This document shows, one piece after another, positions 53,887 through 62,998 of a DNA stretch of 64,000 bases. Under the pieces are notes generated by a model, which ran no database searches, was not told the DNA's origin, and saw only the letters and a list, made by a program, of their open reading frames with translations. Source of the DNA: CAWAHD01 sp963781785. GTDB taxonomy: Bacteria > Planctomycetota > Planctomycetia > Isosphaerales > Isosphaeraceae. Each line of letters starts with the position of its first letter. Within the stretch, counting starts at the first letter, position 1. The stretch spans positions 434,001-498,000 of the forward strand of contig CAWAHD010000001.1 in NCBI GenBank assembly GCA_963781785.1, given 5' to 3'. The translations under genes were made by a program, and so were the position numbers.

Positions 53887-54331
53887 ATGGAGCTCGGCGC
53901 CGTGCGCATCGAACGCCAGGGAGACGAGGCGATCCTCACGCCACGCGATCCACGCGTGGCCGTGACCCACTTCCAGCTCGGGCCGCAGCTCGCGCGGATG
54001 AGTGACGAAGAGATCATCGCCTGTTTCAACGCGACGATCGCTGCCCAGGCTCAACTGGCTGCCGAACACCCGTACGTGGCCATTGAGGTACCACCAGGCC
54101 GGCCTCAAATCCGCTACGAACCAGCCCCCCAGCCAGTGAACGCCGCGGGGCGGTGTGTTGAGATGCGTCGTCGAGAGCGATGCGGACGGGCAGGTCATCA
54201 TCAACGTCGATGATCGGGAACTGTCGCTAGAGAGTTCGGTGCGCTGCTTTCGGCACAACCTGCAGAACCTCCAGGTGTTTCGCGCAAACCAGACCAAATT
54301 CGAGCCGCTTTTTGTCCGGAAGAGCAACTAG
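53887..54331 (+). pseudogene. fragment of a conserved protein running into a repeat
   Basis: ATG 53887 opens a well-formed domain (GAVRIERQGDEAILTPRDPR, THFQLGPQLARMSDEEIIAC, AIEVPPGRPQIRYEP). The frame changes near 54145. The next frame gives GGVLRCVVESDADGQVIINV and DDRELSLE, and with one more change EEFGALLS, after which the sequence becomes repeat R1. The C-terminal part of the original protein is gone. No known function. Confidence 0.5.
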
Positions 54332-54380
54332 AGTACAGGCGAAGTTGCGCGCCCCGAGTCAAGGGACTTGCCGAGTGAGC
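54249..54380 (+). repeat. dispersed repeat R1
   Basis: About 132 bases, roughly 80-85 percent identical by eye to 56921-57056. Shared runs include AAATTCGAGCCGCTTTT and CTTGCCGAGTGAGCAG. R1 and R2 stand on either side of the IS3-type element in the same orientation. A third, much weaker match to the first 25 bases lies near 54905. Confidence 0.7.
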
Positions 54381-54390
54381 AGAAATCCTG

Positions 54391-55010
54391 AAACTCAAAT
54401 CCTCGATCCTGAGTCCTCAAACCCAAAATGCGGTGTCCGGGATCAACGAACCGTCTCGAGATTCTTGCCAGAACAGCAAGACTTCACGGGAGGGATGTGT
54501 GGAAAGGGAATACCATGGCGAACAGTCTTTTTTCATCATTCATCCGTTATCCTTTGTCCTTCATGCTTCACCCTTGATACTTTGTCCGTCTCTTTCCATA
54601 CTCCCCCCCTCCCCCCTGCGTAGTGGTCAGGTTTGGGACACATTTCTTAACAGTACTCTCCAACCGCGGACGCTGTTAATCGTCCTGGCAATGTGCGAGT
54701 TGCTCGCAGTCCAGGATCGGAGCTCAGCTCATGTCCGAAGTCGGAGATATGTTGCGATGAAGAAGCCATCGCCAAGGCGCAGACTCGGCTAACTCTACCA
54801 CATGGCCGGCAGGGGGGACGGGCTTCTTGCCCGTCAAAATCCGGGGCGGCGATTCATGGGCGGCGAGCGGTGTCAGGCGACACAAAAACACACCCCTGTC
54901 GACATTTCATCCGGCAGAACCGGCAAAGTGTGTTGGTTCAGCCTGAACTGGAAGACCCGCCGGTTCGAGTTAGCGAGTAAAGAAAAGGATCCTCGGCGAA
55001 CTCAAGTGAT
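54391..55010. other. intergenic, accessory DNA
   Basis: About 620 bases between repeat R1 and the IS3-type element. AT-richer segments at 54530-54600 contain short imperfect repeats of a TTCATCC/TTTGTCC type. Short open frames show no similarity. Confidence 0.4.
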
Positions 55011-56330
55011 TGTACAGGTCGTTGACACGAGGTCTACGGGTTCCTCCTCTCTGTTCTCGAGCGTTGGTTTGAGCCCGGGGGCTGACAGCTCGGGCACTGG
55101 TAGGTGTAAGCGCTGGCACAGATCGAGGGCGGCGTCATAAGTGCTTTGGCCGGTGGTGTGGGCCCAGAGGTCGAGGGCATTACCAGATCGGCCGCATTTG
55201 AAGCAGTGGAAGGTGTGCTGCTCCAAGTTGACGGAGAAACAGCGGCTGGTACCAGAACTTGAGCCGTGCAAGGGGCACGGGCCACGTTGTTGAGCGCCGC
55301 GGCTGCTGCGAGGCTGGAAGCCGAGCAGTCGCAGGACGGCTGCAATCGTGACCACGGCACGCAGGACGGCGAAGTCGATGGCAGGGTGTGAGGCCGGCGC
55401 GGCCGGCGCTCGGTCACTGGCGGCTTCGCGTTGTTGTTGGCGGCGCTGGCGTGCCTCGGCCAGTTTGCGGTCACGAGCGGCGAAGATCTCAGCCTCGCGG
55501 CCCGCGAGCTTGTCCTGGGGCGTGATGTAGCCGATGGCACTATGAAGGCGGATGGTGTTGTAGTGCACGACGTAATCCGCCACGATCCGGCGGGCGTTGT
55601 CCACCGACAGCGGCGTGAGCACGCGGATGCAGTCGCCTTTGAGAGTCTTGTGCCAGCGTTCGATTTTGCCATTGCTTTGGGGGTAGTAAGGCGATGTTTT
55701 GACATGGGTCATACCGCAGACGCGGATGAATTCCTTGAAGTCCTTGGCGATGAACTGCGGGCCGTTGTCAGAGATAATGCGCGGCCGGACGTCGGGACAG
55801 GCTTCGCGGGCGCGTTGGATGATGGTTTCCACATCGTTTTCCTCCATCTTTTCTCGGATCTCCCAGTGGACAATGAAGCGGCTGCAGCCATCAAGAATGC
55901 TGCAGAGGAAGTAAAAGGTTCCGGCGATGTTGAGGTAGCTGACATCGACGTGCCAGTGCTCGTGCGGTCGCAGGGGTTGCACAAAGCCGGTCCCCTTCTT
56001 GGTGGGCGTGGGAGTTTGCCCGGCCAGGAGTCCCGCGGCGCTGAGGACGCGATAGACACTGGCCGGGCTGCATGCAACGACATCAGCATCGAGCATCATG
56101 AACGTGAGCCGACGATAACCTTCCAGCGGGTGCTGACGAGCGAAGCCGCGGATCCCCTCCTTTTCGGCGTCGGTCAGCCAATGGTCGCGCGGCACCCAGG
56201 CATTGTGCTCGTTCACCTTGCCGAACCGCGCCTTCCAGTCGTGGAACTTGCTGGCGCCGATACCGATCCAGGACAGAAAGCGGCCGACGGCAATCTCGGC
56301 CTTATCGGCCCAGGTGCGCACGAAGTCCAC
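55002..56330 (-). CDS. IS3-family transposase OrfB fused to a CHC2 zinc-finger domain
   Basis: 442 residues. HTH_21-like lead (WLTDAEKEGIRGFARQHPLE), then the rve core with Asp in HWHVDVSYLNI, Asp in RIISDNGPQF and Glu in NGKIERWHKTLKGD, ending HSAIGYITPQDKLAG. A coiled, basic linker (RKLAEARQRRQQQREAASD) leads to about 90 residues that match the DnaG primase zinc domain: GPCPLHG, SRCFSVNLEQHTFHCFKCG, RSGNALDLWAHTTGQSTYD. The Cys-His-Cys-Cys ligands are all present. The GTG start at 56330 is only a convenience; translation probably arrives by frameshift from OrfA. Confidence 0.85.
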   Translation of the reverse strand: MDFVRTWADKAEIAVGRFLSWIGIGASKFHDWKARFGKVNEHNAWVPRDHWLTDAEKEGIRGFARQHPLEGYRRLTFMMLDADVVACSPASVYRVLSAAGLLAGQTPTPTKKGTGFVQPLRPHEHWHVDVSYLNIAGTFYFLCSILDGCSRFIVHWEIREKMEENDVETIIQRAREACPDVRPRIISDNGPQFIAKDFKEFIRVCGMTHVKTSPYYPQSNGKIERWHKTLKGDCIRVLTPLSVDNARRIVADYVVHYNTIRLHSAIGYITPQDKLAGREAEIFAARDRKLAEARQRRQQQREAASDRAPAAPASHPAIDFAVLRAVVTIAAVLRLLGFQPRSSRGAQQRGPCPLHGSSSGTSRCFSVNLEQHTFHCFKCGRSGNALDLWAHTTGQSTYDAALDLCQRLHLPVPELSAPGLKPTLENREEEPVDLVSTTCTIT

Positions 56331-56368
56331 GACCTCGTCGCGCGTGTCGTGGGGTACCCAGCATCCCG

Positions 56369-56683
56369 TCAGGGTTCCCCAAGCTCTTTTTTTAGTTGGG
56401 TGTACTCCTCCATGACTTCCGACAGGACTTCGTTCTTGCGTTGCAGCTTGGCCTCAAGCTGCTCAATCCTGCGCTGCTTGGCGTTCTCGACGGCCTTGGA
56501 TTTACGGTTGCTCTCGAAGGCAGCATGGCCGTTCTCGAAGAACTCCTTCTGCCAGCGATAGAACAGACTGGGACCAATGCCCAGTTCATCGCAGAGATCG
56601 GAGACAGGCGTCTTTTCGACAAGGTGGCGCCTGAGTATGGCGACCCTCTCGGGGCCAGGAAAATGTCGACGCGGCTTGTTCAT
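56369..56683 (-). CDS. IS3-family transposase OrfA
   Basis: 104 residues. HTH_Tnp_1 domain (PGPERVAILRRHLVEKTPVS, LCDELGIGPSLFYRWQKEFF) and a leucine-zipper coiled coil (RRIEQLEAKLQRKNEVLSEV). It ends a few codons after a run of seven A at 56387-56393. Confidence 0.88.
   Translation of the reverse strand: MNKPRRHFPGPERVAILRRHLVEKTPVSDLCDELGIGPSLFYRWQKEFFENGHAAFESNRKSKAVENAKQRRIEQLEAKLQRKNEVLSEVMEEYTQLKKELGEP
56387..56393 (-). promoter_or_regulatory. likely programmed -1 frameshift site (A7)
   Basis: Read on the minus strand: CTA AAA AAA GAG, that is A7 followed by G near the end of OrfA. A -1 slip here gives an open frame without stops that runs through the OrfA stop (56369) straight into OrfB, producing the OrfAB fusion transposase normal for IS3 elements. 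Confidence 0.75.
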
Positions 56684-56920
56684 GGGGAAACCTCCGTTCA
56701 GGTTATGCTAACCTAAACAGCGGCTTCTTCCAGATTCGGCTGAGGCAGGACACGACGGGGCGTCTGTGCTCCGGAGGAGCCTTGATTCGAACGCCGAATT
56801 GCCGCAACACCGCCGGCGTCAAGTGCGACGTCTTTTAAACCCGCGGGCCGGCTCGCAGGTCGAGCCGAGTTGACAACGAACGCTGCTCGGCATGGGGCAA
56901 GGAGCGCCGCAAACGCCTTT

Positions 56921-57056
56921 CATTCGGCAGAATCCGCAGAACCTCCCGGAGTTTCGCGCAAATCGGCCCAAATTCGAGCCGCTTTTGGTCCGGAACTGCA
57001 ACTACAGTACCGGCGGAGGTGCGCTCTCCAAGTCAAGGAACTTGCCGAGTGAGCAG
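56921..57056 (+). repeat. dispersed repeat R2
   Basis: Partner of R1 at 54249-54380. The forward strand of both can be read as SAEPPGVSRK-type and KELAE-ending peptides, but it is not clear that either is translated. Confidence 0.7.
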
Positions 57057-57726
57057 GCAAGATCTGCGACAGGACTTCGGCGGTATTGGCTTGCTGTCGC
57101 CCCGGCCGAAACCGCTCAACTCGGCTCCGTGCATCGCTGTTGATGTCGGCCGGAACTGGCGGGAATGGCTCATAGCCGAGCGGCCGATGCTCGCTCATCT
57201 TGGACCGACCTCTATGCGTGGCATTCAACTTGTGCGTACACCAAATTGTTCCACCTTGCGCTCACAGTGCCTTCAGGCACCCTCTCCCCGCGACCGGGGC
57301 GACCCCCCCCTCACCCGGCTTTCAGCCACCTGCTTCCCACGAGCGGGGCGAGGGCGAAAAACTCGCGAAAAGTGCGACATTTTGGGACATTTTGGGACAC
57401 TCGAAAAGCACCTATCGAACGCACGAAAACATCGGTCGCCTTTGCGTTTGCGCAGAGTGCACCTATCGCCAAAGGGGGGGTGCGCCATCGAAGCGATTCT
57501 GCCACCTGTTTGTGGCCCGCGAAGATGCACCGTGAACCCGGCGCCGGGACCGCTCGAGCGATCCGCAGCCACAGTCGGGCGAGACGGAGACTTGCTGAAA
57601 AAGTGCCATCCAGTGCCATTTTGTGCCACTCCCAGTTCGGCTTGTTCTCAGTGGAAGCCCGCGAAGATAGAGTGGATTGGTGTCGTCGTGGAGGCACCGA
57701 TCACCGAGGCCCAATGGATCGTTCAG
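57057..57726. other. intergenic with short tandem motifs
   Basis: About 670 bases. It contains ACATTTTGGG in tandem (57377-57401) and three GTGCCA units about ten bases apart (57602-57630). Neither gives a clear hairpin. Open frames run through it as upstream extensions of the CRTAC1 gene but have no similarity. Confidence 0.45.
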
Positions 57727-59433
57727 GTGCATGAACGCTGGTGGAATCGTCCTGTACAAGCAGCGTTGGCCGCAGGACTTCATGTGCTGCTGCTGACCGG
57801 TGCAGGCTGTGGCACTGGGAAGGGTCGATCAACTCTCCCGGCAAAGGCGCCTTCGGGGTTACTTGTCTTTCGTGCCCAGGAGTTGCCTTTCCAGTACGAA
57901 CGGGGCGAGACCGGCTCGGCATGGCCTGTCGAAACGACCGGCGGAGGGCTCGCGCTTCTCGATTATGATGGCGACGGCCGGTTGGACATCTTCCTCGCGC
58001 AAGGGGGACCATTGCGGCCGGACGCCGACTCCCAGCTACCGTCCGATGTCTTGCTGAAGAATTTGGGCGACGGCCGGTTTGAGGACGTGTCCAATTCGGT
58101 CAATCTCGCGCCCAAGGGATACGGCCAGGGAGTCGCGGTGGCCGACTACGATGCCGACGGCGATCCGGATGTGTACGTTACGCGGTATGGCCGCAACACA
58201 CTCTGGAGGAACGACCGCCAGCGCGGTCGCTTCACCGACGTGACCGCGGAGGCCGGAGTCGGATGTGGAAGCTGGAGCCTCGGGGCAGCGTTCGGGGACT
58301 ATGACGGCGATGGCGATCTCGACCTTTTTGTTGCCAATTACTTCGCATTTGACCCGGCAAAAGCGCCGTTTCGCCGCGATCCGAAGACCGGGGCCGCCGA
58401 TTACGGGTTACCCCAGGACTTCAAAGGTCTGCCGGACGTGTTGTTCCGAAACGAAGGAGACGGCCGTTTTCGGGATGTCACTTCCACGGCGGGCGTGGCA
58501 GGGTCGGGTCGAGGCATGGGCGTGCTGGCGACCGATCTCGATGGGGACGGACGACTCGACTGGCTTGTCGCCAACGACGCCCAGAGCAATGCCCTTTGGC
58601 GCAACCGGGGCGACGGCACGTTCGAGGATCTGGCTGACCGTCTCGGCCTGGCGGTCAACGGCCAGGGACAGGCCGAGGCCAACATGGGAATCGCATTCGG
58701 CGACACCGACGGCAATGGACTGCCTGACGTCGCGATCAGCCATTTCTTTGGCGAACACATGACGCTCTGGTGCGGCTTGACGGGTCCGGACGGCGGTATT
58801 CTCTACCAGGATCGGACGAATGAAGCGGGCCTGGCCATCGACAGCCGTCCCCTGACCGGCTGGGGCACGGTCCTGGCGGATCTCGACCTCGACGGGCATC
58901 TCGACCTCATGGCGACGAATGGACACATCCGCCGTGAACCCACACAACGATATATTTATGAGAATCCTCCCATCATCTGGCGGAACCTGGGCGATGGCCG
59001 GTTCGCGAATGTCACGCGGAGTGCGGGCGCCTACTTCCAGGAGCTGCACATGGGTCGCGGGCTGGCTTGCGGCGATCTCGACGGCGACGGCGACCTCGAC
59101 CTGGTAGTAGTTCACCATCATGCGCCGAGCGTCGTGCTCTGGAACGAAACAGCCCGCCAGGGGAGCTATCTGATTGTCAGATTCCAGGGACGCGGGGGCA
59201 ATCGTGATGCGATCGGCTCCCGGCTGGTCGCGCACGTCGGACAGTGCAGCCTGCTCCGAACGATCGACGGCGGCGGGAGCTATCTCTCCACGAATGACCT
59301 TCGGGTCCACTTCGGTCTCGGTGACGCCACACACGTCGATCGTCTCGATGTTCACTGGCCGTCGGGAAAGGTCGAATCGCGATCAAACGTGCCCGTCAAC
59401 ACCACGATCGATTGGATCGAAGGCGAGGAATAG
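57727..59433 (+). CDS. CRTAC1/ASPIC-type FG-GAP repeat lipoprotein
   Basis: About 569 residues from GTG 57727, which puts the lipobox LTGAGC 28 residues in; GTG 57688 is an alternative. FG-GAP/VCBS repeats with calcium-binding D-x-D-G-D motifs: LDYDGDGRLDIFLAQGG, ADYDADGDPDVYVTRYG, GDYDGDGDLDLFVANY, TDLDGDGRLDWLVAND, GDTDGNGLPDVAIS and DLDGDGDLDLVVVHHH. This is a seven-bladed propeller. The C-terminal ASPIC/UnbV domain is at GNRDAIGSRLVAHVG, then DRLDVHWPSGKVES. Exported surface protein, often linked to polysaccharide or matrix binding. It precedes the membrane glycosyltransferases. Confidence 0.85.
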   Translation: MHERWWNRPVQAALAAGLHVLLLTGAGCGTGKGRSTLPAKAPSGLLVFRAQELPFQYERGETGSAWPVETTGGGLALLDYDGDGRLDIFLAQGGPLRPDADSQLPSDVLLKNLGDGRFEDVSNSVNLAPKGYGQGVAVADYDADGDPDVYVTRYGRNTLWRNDRQRGRFTDVTAEAGVGCGSWSLGAAFGDYDGDGDLDLFVANYFAFDPAKAPFRRDPKTGAADYGLPQDFKGLPDVLFRNEGDGRFRDVTSTAGVAGSGRGMGVLATDLDGDGRLDWLVANDAQSNALWRNRGDGTFEDLADRLGLAVNGQGQAEANMGIAFGDTDGNGLPDVAISHFFGEHMTLWCGLTGPDGGILYQDRTNEAGLAIDSRPLTGWGTVLADLDLDGHLDLMATNGHIRREPTQRYIYENPPIIWRNLGDGRFANVTRSAGAYFQELHMGRGLACGDLDGDGDLDLVVVHHHAPSVVLWNETARQGSYLIVRFQGRGGNRDAIGSRLVAHVGQCSLLRTIDGGGSYLSTNDLRVHFGLGDATHVDRLDVHWPSGKVESRSNVPVNTTIDWIEGEE

Positions 59434-59444
59434 CCATAGAGAAG

Positions 59445-60968
59445 ATGGTACAGCCGGCAGAGAAGACCATTTGGCGATCTGTGGCTCTTCTTCCGGAGAA
59501 TCCTGCGACTGTGTGGTCGGACCATCGACGATCCGTTCTCCTTGGCGCCATCCTGCTGGTGGCCTCGGCGCTGCGACTCGTTCACCTGGGCCAGAACAGT
59601 TTCTGGTACGATGAGGTGGTGACGATGCGGCTTGCTCGGACCGAGAGTCCCAGCGCACTTTTCCGGCTGCTCGGCCAGATCGATGCGACCCGCGCCCCTC
59701 TGCACCCGCTCATCCTTCAACGCTGGATCGCCCTCTTTGGTCCCGGCGAGTACTCGGCTCGCCTCTTCAGTTGCATTTGCGGTATCATCACAATTGCACT
59801 TGTCTACTGGGTTGGTCTTCGGGCTTTTGACAGGACGACAGGTCTGTGGGCGGCCTGGTTGAGCGCACTCAGTCCCCTCCTGGTCTATTATTCGCGGGAA
59901 GTGCGGATGTACGCATGGCTGGTCACAGTCACCTGCCTGAGCTGGGGTGCCGTCTTTTCGCATGGCCGTGCGCCCGGTCATCGCTGGCTTGTGCTTTACG
60001 GGGTTTGTGTGATCGCCATGGCTTACTCGCACCCACTCGGGCTGTTGATGGCGGGCGCGATCGGGCTGGCGACGCTCGTGTGCCACCGTGTGTTTCGGAT
60101 TTCATGGAAGGCATGGTGGCTGACGCATCTGGCGGCTGGACTGGCCGTGTTGCCCTGGGTGAGCCACTACATCGGCCACGCGCCGGAATTGATCACAGGG
60201 CCACTTCCGCTTCGATTCCTGCTGGGGATGCCGATCGGTTTCATCGGGGGAAACTTTGCTGTTTTGTGCGTCTGCGCGTTATTGATCGGATACGGTCTGT
60301 GCTCGGTTGGCAGGCGAGAGGGCGGCGGCCTTCGTGTCGTACTGGAGCAGCCGGCTTCGGCTGTTTCCCTGTTGATCTGGCTGGTGATGCCGCCGCTCGT
60401 TCTGTGCCTGTATTCTCTGGTTGCGCATCCGATCTTCGGACCGGCGCGGTACACACTCTTCGTCGGGCCGGCTTATTTGATTCTGGTGGCGCGAGGGCTG
60501 GGAAAACTCCCGTTGCCGCTCGGCATCACGACCGCGGGCGCGGGTGCGGTCCTTTCCGGTGCGATGCTGGTCTCCGATGTGTATCGGCCCGACCTGAAAG
60601 CCGACTGGAAGGAGGCTGCCGTCTACCTTGACCGGTACGAGCCGGGTGCGCTCGTTGTCGTCGTCTCGGCGGATTCCTCCAGGAACGTCGAGGTCGAGTC
60701 GGCCCGCTATTACCTCGGCAAGCACCGAGTCGTAATGCCGTGGTCCGACCAGTCGGGAATCTTGATGCGCTCCGACAACCGCGTCTGGGTTTCGGTCGGC
60801 CTGCGAGATGGTCGCGCGGCGGGAGTGCTCCCGGACGAGCTGACCAGGAGCGTAGACGTCCGGCAGGTCATCGACTTTCGGGGACTTCGGCTGATGAGGG
60901 TCGATCCCATTGCCAGCGTTCGTCGGCAGGATGACAGGTCCCAGAGTTCCGGCGGGCCAGACCGATGA
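59445..60968 (+). CDS. GT39/ArnT-like membrane glycosyltransferase
   Basis: 507 residues with about ten membrane helices. The first extracytoplasmic loop has the catalytic Asp-Glu in NSFWYDEVVTMRLA, the hallmark of GT-C enzymes using polyprenyl-phosphate sugars. LLVYYSREVRMYAWL is another typical block. The last 120 residues form a soluble domain. ATG 59445 is 11 bases after the CRTAC1 stop; it shares ATGA with the next gene, forming an operon. Confidence 0.8.
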   Translation: MVQPAEKTIWRSVALLPENPATVWSDHRRSVLLGAILLVASALRLVHLGQNSFWYDEVVTMRLARTESPSALFRLLGQIDATRAPLHPLILQRWIALFGPGEYSARLFSCICGIITIALVYWVGLRAFDRTTGLWAAWLSALSPLLVYYSREVRMYAWLVTVTCLSWGAVFSHGRAPGHRWLVLYGVCVIAMAYSHPLGLLMAGAIGLATLVCHRVFRISWKAWWLTHLAAGLAVLPWVSHYIGHAPELITGPLPLRFLLGMPIGFIGGNFAVLCVCALLIGYGLCSVGRREGGGLRVVLEQPASAVSLLIWLVMPPLVLCLYSLVAHPIFGPARYTLFVGPAYLILVARGLGKLPLPLGITTAGAGAVLSGAMLVSDVYRPDLKADWKEAAVYLDRYEPGALVVVVSADSSRNVEVESARYYLGKHRVVMPWSDQSGILMRSDNRVWVSVGLRDGRAAGVLPDELTRSVDVRQVIDFRGLRLMRVDPIASVRRQDDRSQSSGGPDR

Positions 60969-62998
60969 GACTGATTCGACGCTGGTCTGCGTCTGCTGTC
61001 AAAACCTGTTTGCTCTTGTCGGTCGTCTCGGCGGCGTCGGTGTGGCTGAACACGGACTTCCATGCTCCGCCGCGATTCGACGGTGCGGGCTATGCGGTCC
61101 TCGGTGAGGCGCTCTCATCGGGCCGGGGATATCGAGAAATCAGTGAGCCGGCATCTCCCCGGCACGCTCATTTCCCTCCGGGGTATCCTGTTGCGCTTGC
61201 GTTCCTGTGGTCGATCACGGGTCGTTCGGTCGAGGCCGCCCATGTCTTTTCTGCGTGCTGCACCGTGGCTGCGGTGCTCCTGGCGTGGCGATGGTTTCGC
61301 ACGATGTATCGACCCACGACGGCCTTGGTCCTCGCGTCCGCCGTTGCGCTCAACTGGACCTGGGGACGGGTCGGGGGGGCAATTCAATCGGAACCGGTTT
61401 ACCTTTTCTGGGAGCTCCTGGCTGTGCTCGTCGCGATCGACGCCGGCCGGCGCGGCACCGCCCGATCGGGAATCGGTCTCGGACTGGCTCTCGCCGCGTG
61501 CGTGCTGGTGCGACAAATCGGAATCTGCTTGGTCGCGGCGGCACTCGTTGACCTCGGCCTGCACAGGCGGTGGAGAGCGCTCTGGTCGATGCTGTTGACC
61601 GTGATCGTGCTCTTACTCCCTTGGTTCGGCTGGCTGGTCTCCGTCCGCCACAACACGCAGGCCGAGCTTCTGCTAGAAGGGAGTCTAGTCACCACGATTT
61701 CCGGGCAGGCGATGTTCTACCTTCAGAGGCTTCCGGATCAGATAACGGGCCCTGTCGTTGAAATCGGGACGGTGTTCCACAGTTCCACGACTATGGCCGT
61801 TCTGGTCAATCTGTGGGCGGTTGCGGCGACAGGCGTCATGATCCTGGGATGGGCGATAGCGCTCAAGACCCATCGCCGGCGATTGGCCAGCCTCGTTGCC
61901 TTCGCGACGCTGGCGTTGCTGTTGGTCTGGCCGTTCACGGAAGCGGGCCGGTTCCTGGTCCCGCTTGTTCCCTTTCTGCTCGTGGGTGCGACCGAAGGGC
62001 TGGCGCGGGTGATCGACTTGACGCGAATCAAGAGCCCCCGCAACTGGGCGGTCGGGATCGTCCTGATGGTCTCGGTTCCGTACGCGGCGTACGCAATCGT
62101 GACCGGCCGCGCCGCGGCCCAGCGCGGGACTCATGCGGATCTGGATGCTGCCTGCCAGTGGATCGCCAGGGAGGCAGAGCGTCCTGGACTGGTCATGACG
62201 CTGCGCCCCGGCGAGGTGTTCTGGCAGACGAGGCGGCAGGCGGTCGCACCTGACTCGTCTGCTCCCGACGCGATCGCTGATCGCATCGATCGTCTCGGAA
62301 TCGCGTACCTGTTGATCGACGAAGACCGGTTTAAGAACGCGTCGCTCAACCCACTAAAGCAATATGTGGAACGGCATCCGGACCGGGTCGCTCTTGTATG
62401 GAGCCGGCGCCGCGGCCTGGCATCGGTCCAGATCTGGGAGATCTTGGGGGCAACCCAAGGTCGTCCCAGTGTTCCGCGAAGTATCCAGCCTTTTCTTCGA
62501 CGATCAGGGCGACCGATGTCGAATCTGGCGGTAGAGTCGACCCAGATCAGACCGGCCGGTGGGCGCCGCGAAGTAGCCGAGCAAGTAGGCCACACTGCTC
62601 ACGAAGAGATTGACCAGAAGGGGAGACGACCGGGACAGGATGTTGGTGCCGCCGGGCTCGGGCGGAACAATCGTGCGGCAAATCCAGGAAACCGGCACCA
62701 GGAGAAGAGCGCCGCAGAGCGGCGGGCCCAAGGTACGCGTCGCGAAGGTGAAGAGCCGTACTTCCAGCAAATGGACGAGATACACTCCGGGAACGAGCAG
62801 GTTCGAGAACAGCGTCGTGAGCACCGTGCCCCAGATCACCCCGGCCACGCCCAGTCGGGTCGTCAGGTAATAGCTGAGCGGCAGGTTGACCAGCGACCCG
62901 AGAAGTGGCGATATAGCCACCACCTCGACCCTTCCCAGGCCAATGGCCATCTGCACCGGGATCGCGAGCACCATGGGCAGTGCGGCTACCAGGAATAA
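60965..62998 (+). CDS. second GT39-like membrane glycosyltransferase
   Basis: ATG 60965 overlaps the previous stop. About 510 recognisable residues with multiple membrane helices: RFDGAGYAVLGEALSSGRGY holds the first-loop acidic residue, HFPPGYPVALAFLWSITGRS is the GT39-type proline block, and LVWPFTEAGRFLVPLVPFLL a late helix. The C-terminal soluble part ends near VALVWSRRRGLASVQIWEIL. Beyond about 62450 the frame stays open but becomes the antisense of the flippase gene, with Arg/Gly-rich sequence, so the true end is probably near 62500 and a stop may be missing. Confidence 0.72.
   Translation: MRLIRRWSASAVKTCLLLSVVSAASVWLNTDFHAPPRFDGAGYAVLGEALSSGRGYREISEPASPRHAHFPPGYPVALAFLWSITGRSVEAAHVFSACCTVAAVLLAWRWFRTMYRPTTALVLASAVALNWTWGRVGGAIQSEPVYLFWELLAVLVAIDAGRRGTARSGIGLGLALAACVLVRQIGICLVAAALVDLGLHRRWRALWSMLLTVIVLLLPWFGWLVSVRHNTQAELLLEGSLVTTISGQAMFYLQRLPDQITGPVVEIGTVFHSSTTMAVLVNLWAVAATGVMILGWAIALKTHRRRLASLVAFATLALLLVWPFTEAGRFLVPLVPFLLVGATEGLARVIDLTRIKSPRNWAVGIVLMVSVPYAAYAIVTGRAAAQRGTHADLDAACQWIAREAERPGLVMTLRPGEVFWQTRRQAVAPDSSAPDAIADRIDRLGIAYLLIDEDRFKNASLNPLKQYVERHPDRVALVWSRRRGLASVQIWEILGATQGRPSVPRSIQPFLRRSGRPMSNLAVESTQIRPAGGRREVAEQVGHTAHEEIDQKGRRPGQDVGAAGLGRNNRAANPGNRHQEKSAAERRAQGTRREGEEPYFQQMDEIHSGNEQVREQRREHRAPDHPGHAQSGRQVIAERQVDQRPEKWRYSHHLDPSQANGHLHRDREHHGQCGYQE

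Larger units (their letters stand above)
55011..56719 (-). mobile_element. IS3-type insertion sequence with unusual orfB
   Basis: OrfA and OrfB on the minus strand. The right end reads inward TGTTTAGGTTAGCATAACC and a possible left end TGTACAGGTCGTTGACACG; they share TGT, AGGT and the TG...CA ends of IS3 elements but are not closely similar. The OrfB stop (55002) lies just outside the proposed left end. No target duplication is seen. At about 1.7 kb it is longer than most IS3 elements because of the C-terminal extension of OrfB. Confidence 0.6.

Noticed and set aside
53695..54327. 210-residue minus-strand frame
   Set aside because: Antisense to a recognisable conserved fragment and to repeat R1; no domain.
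55431..56561. 376-residue plus-strand frame opposite the IS3 genes
   Set aside because: Mirror of OrfA/OrfB; no independent support.
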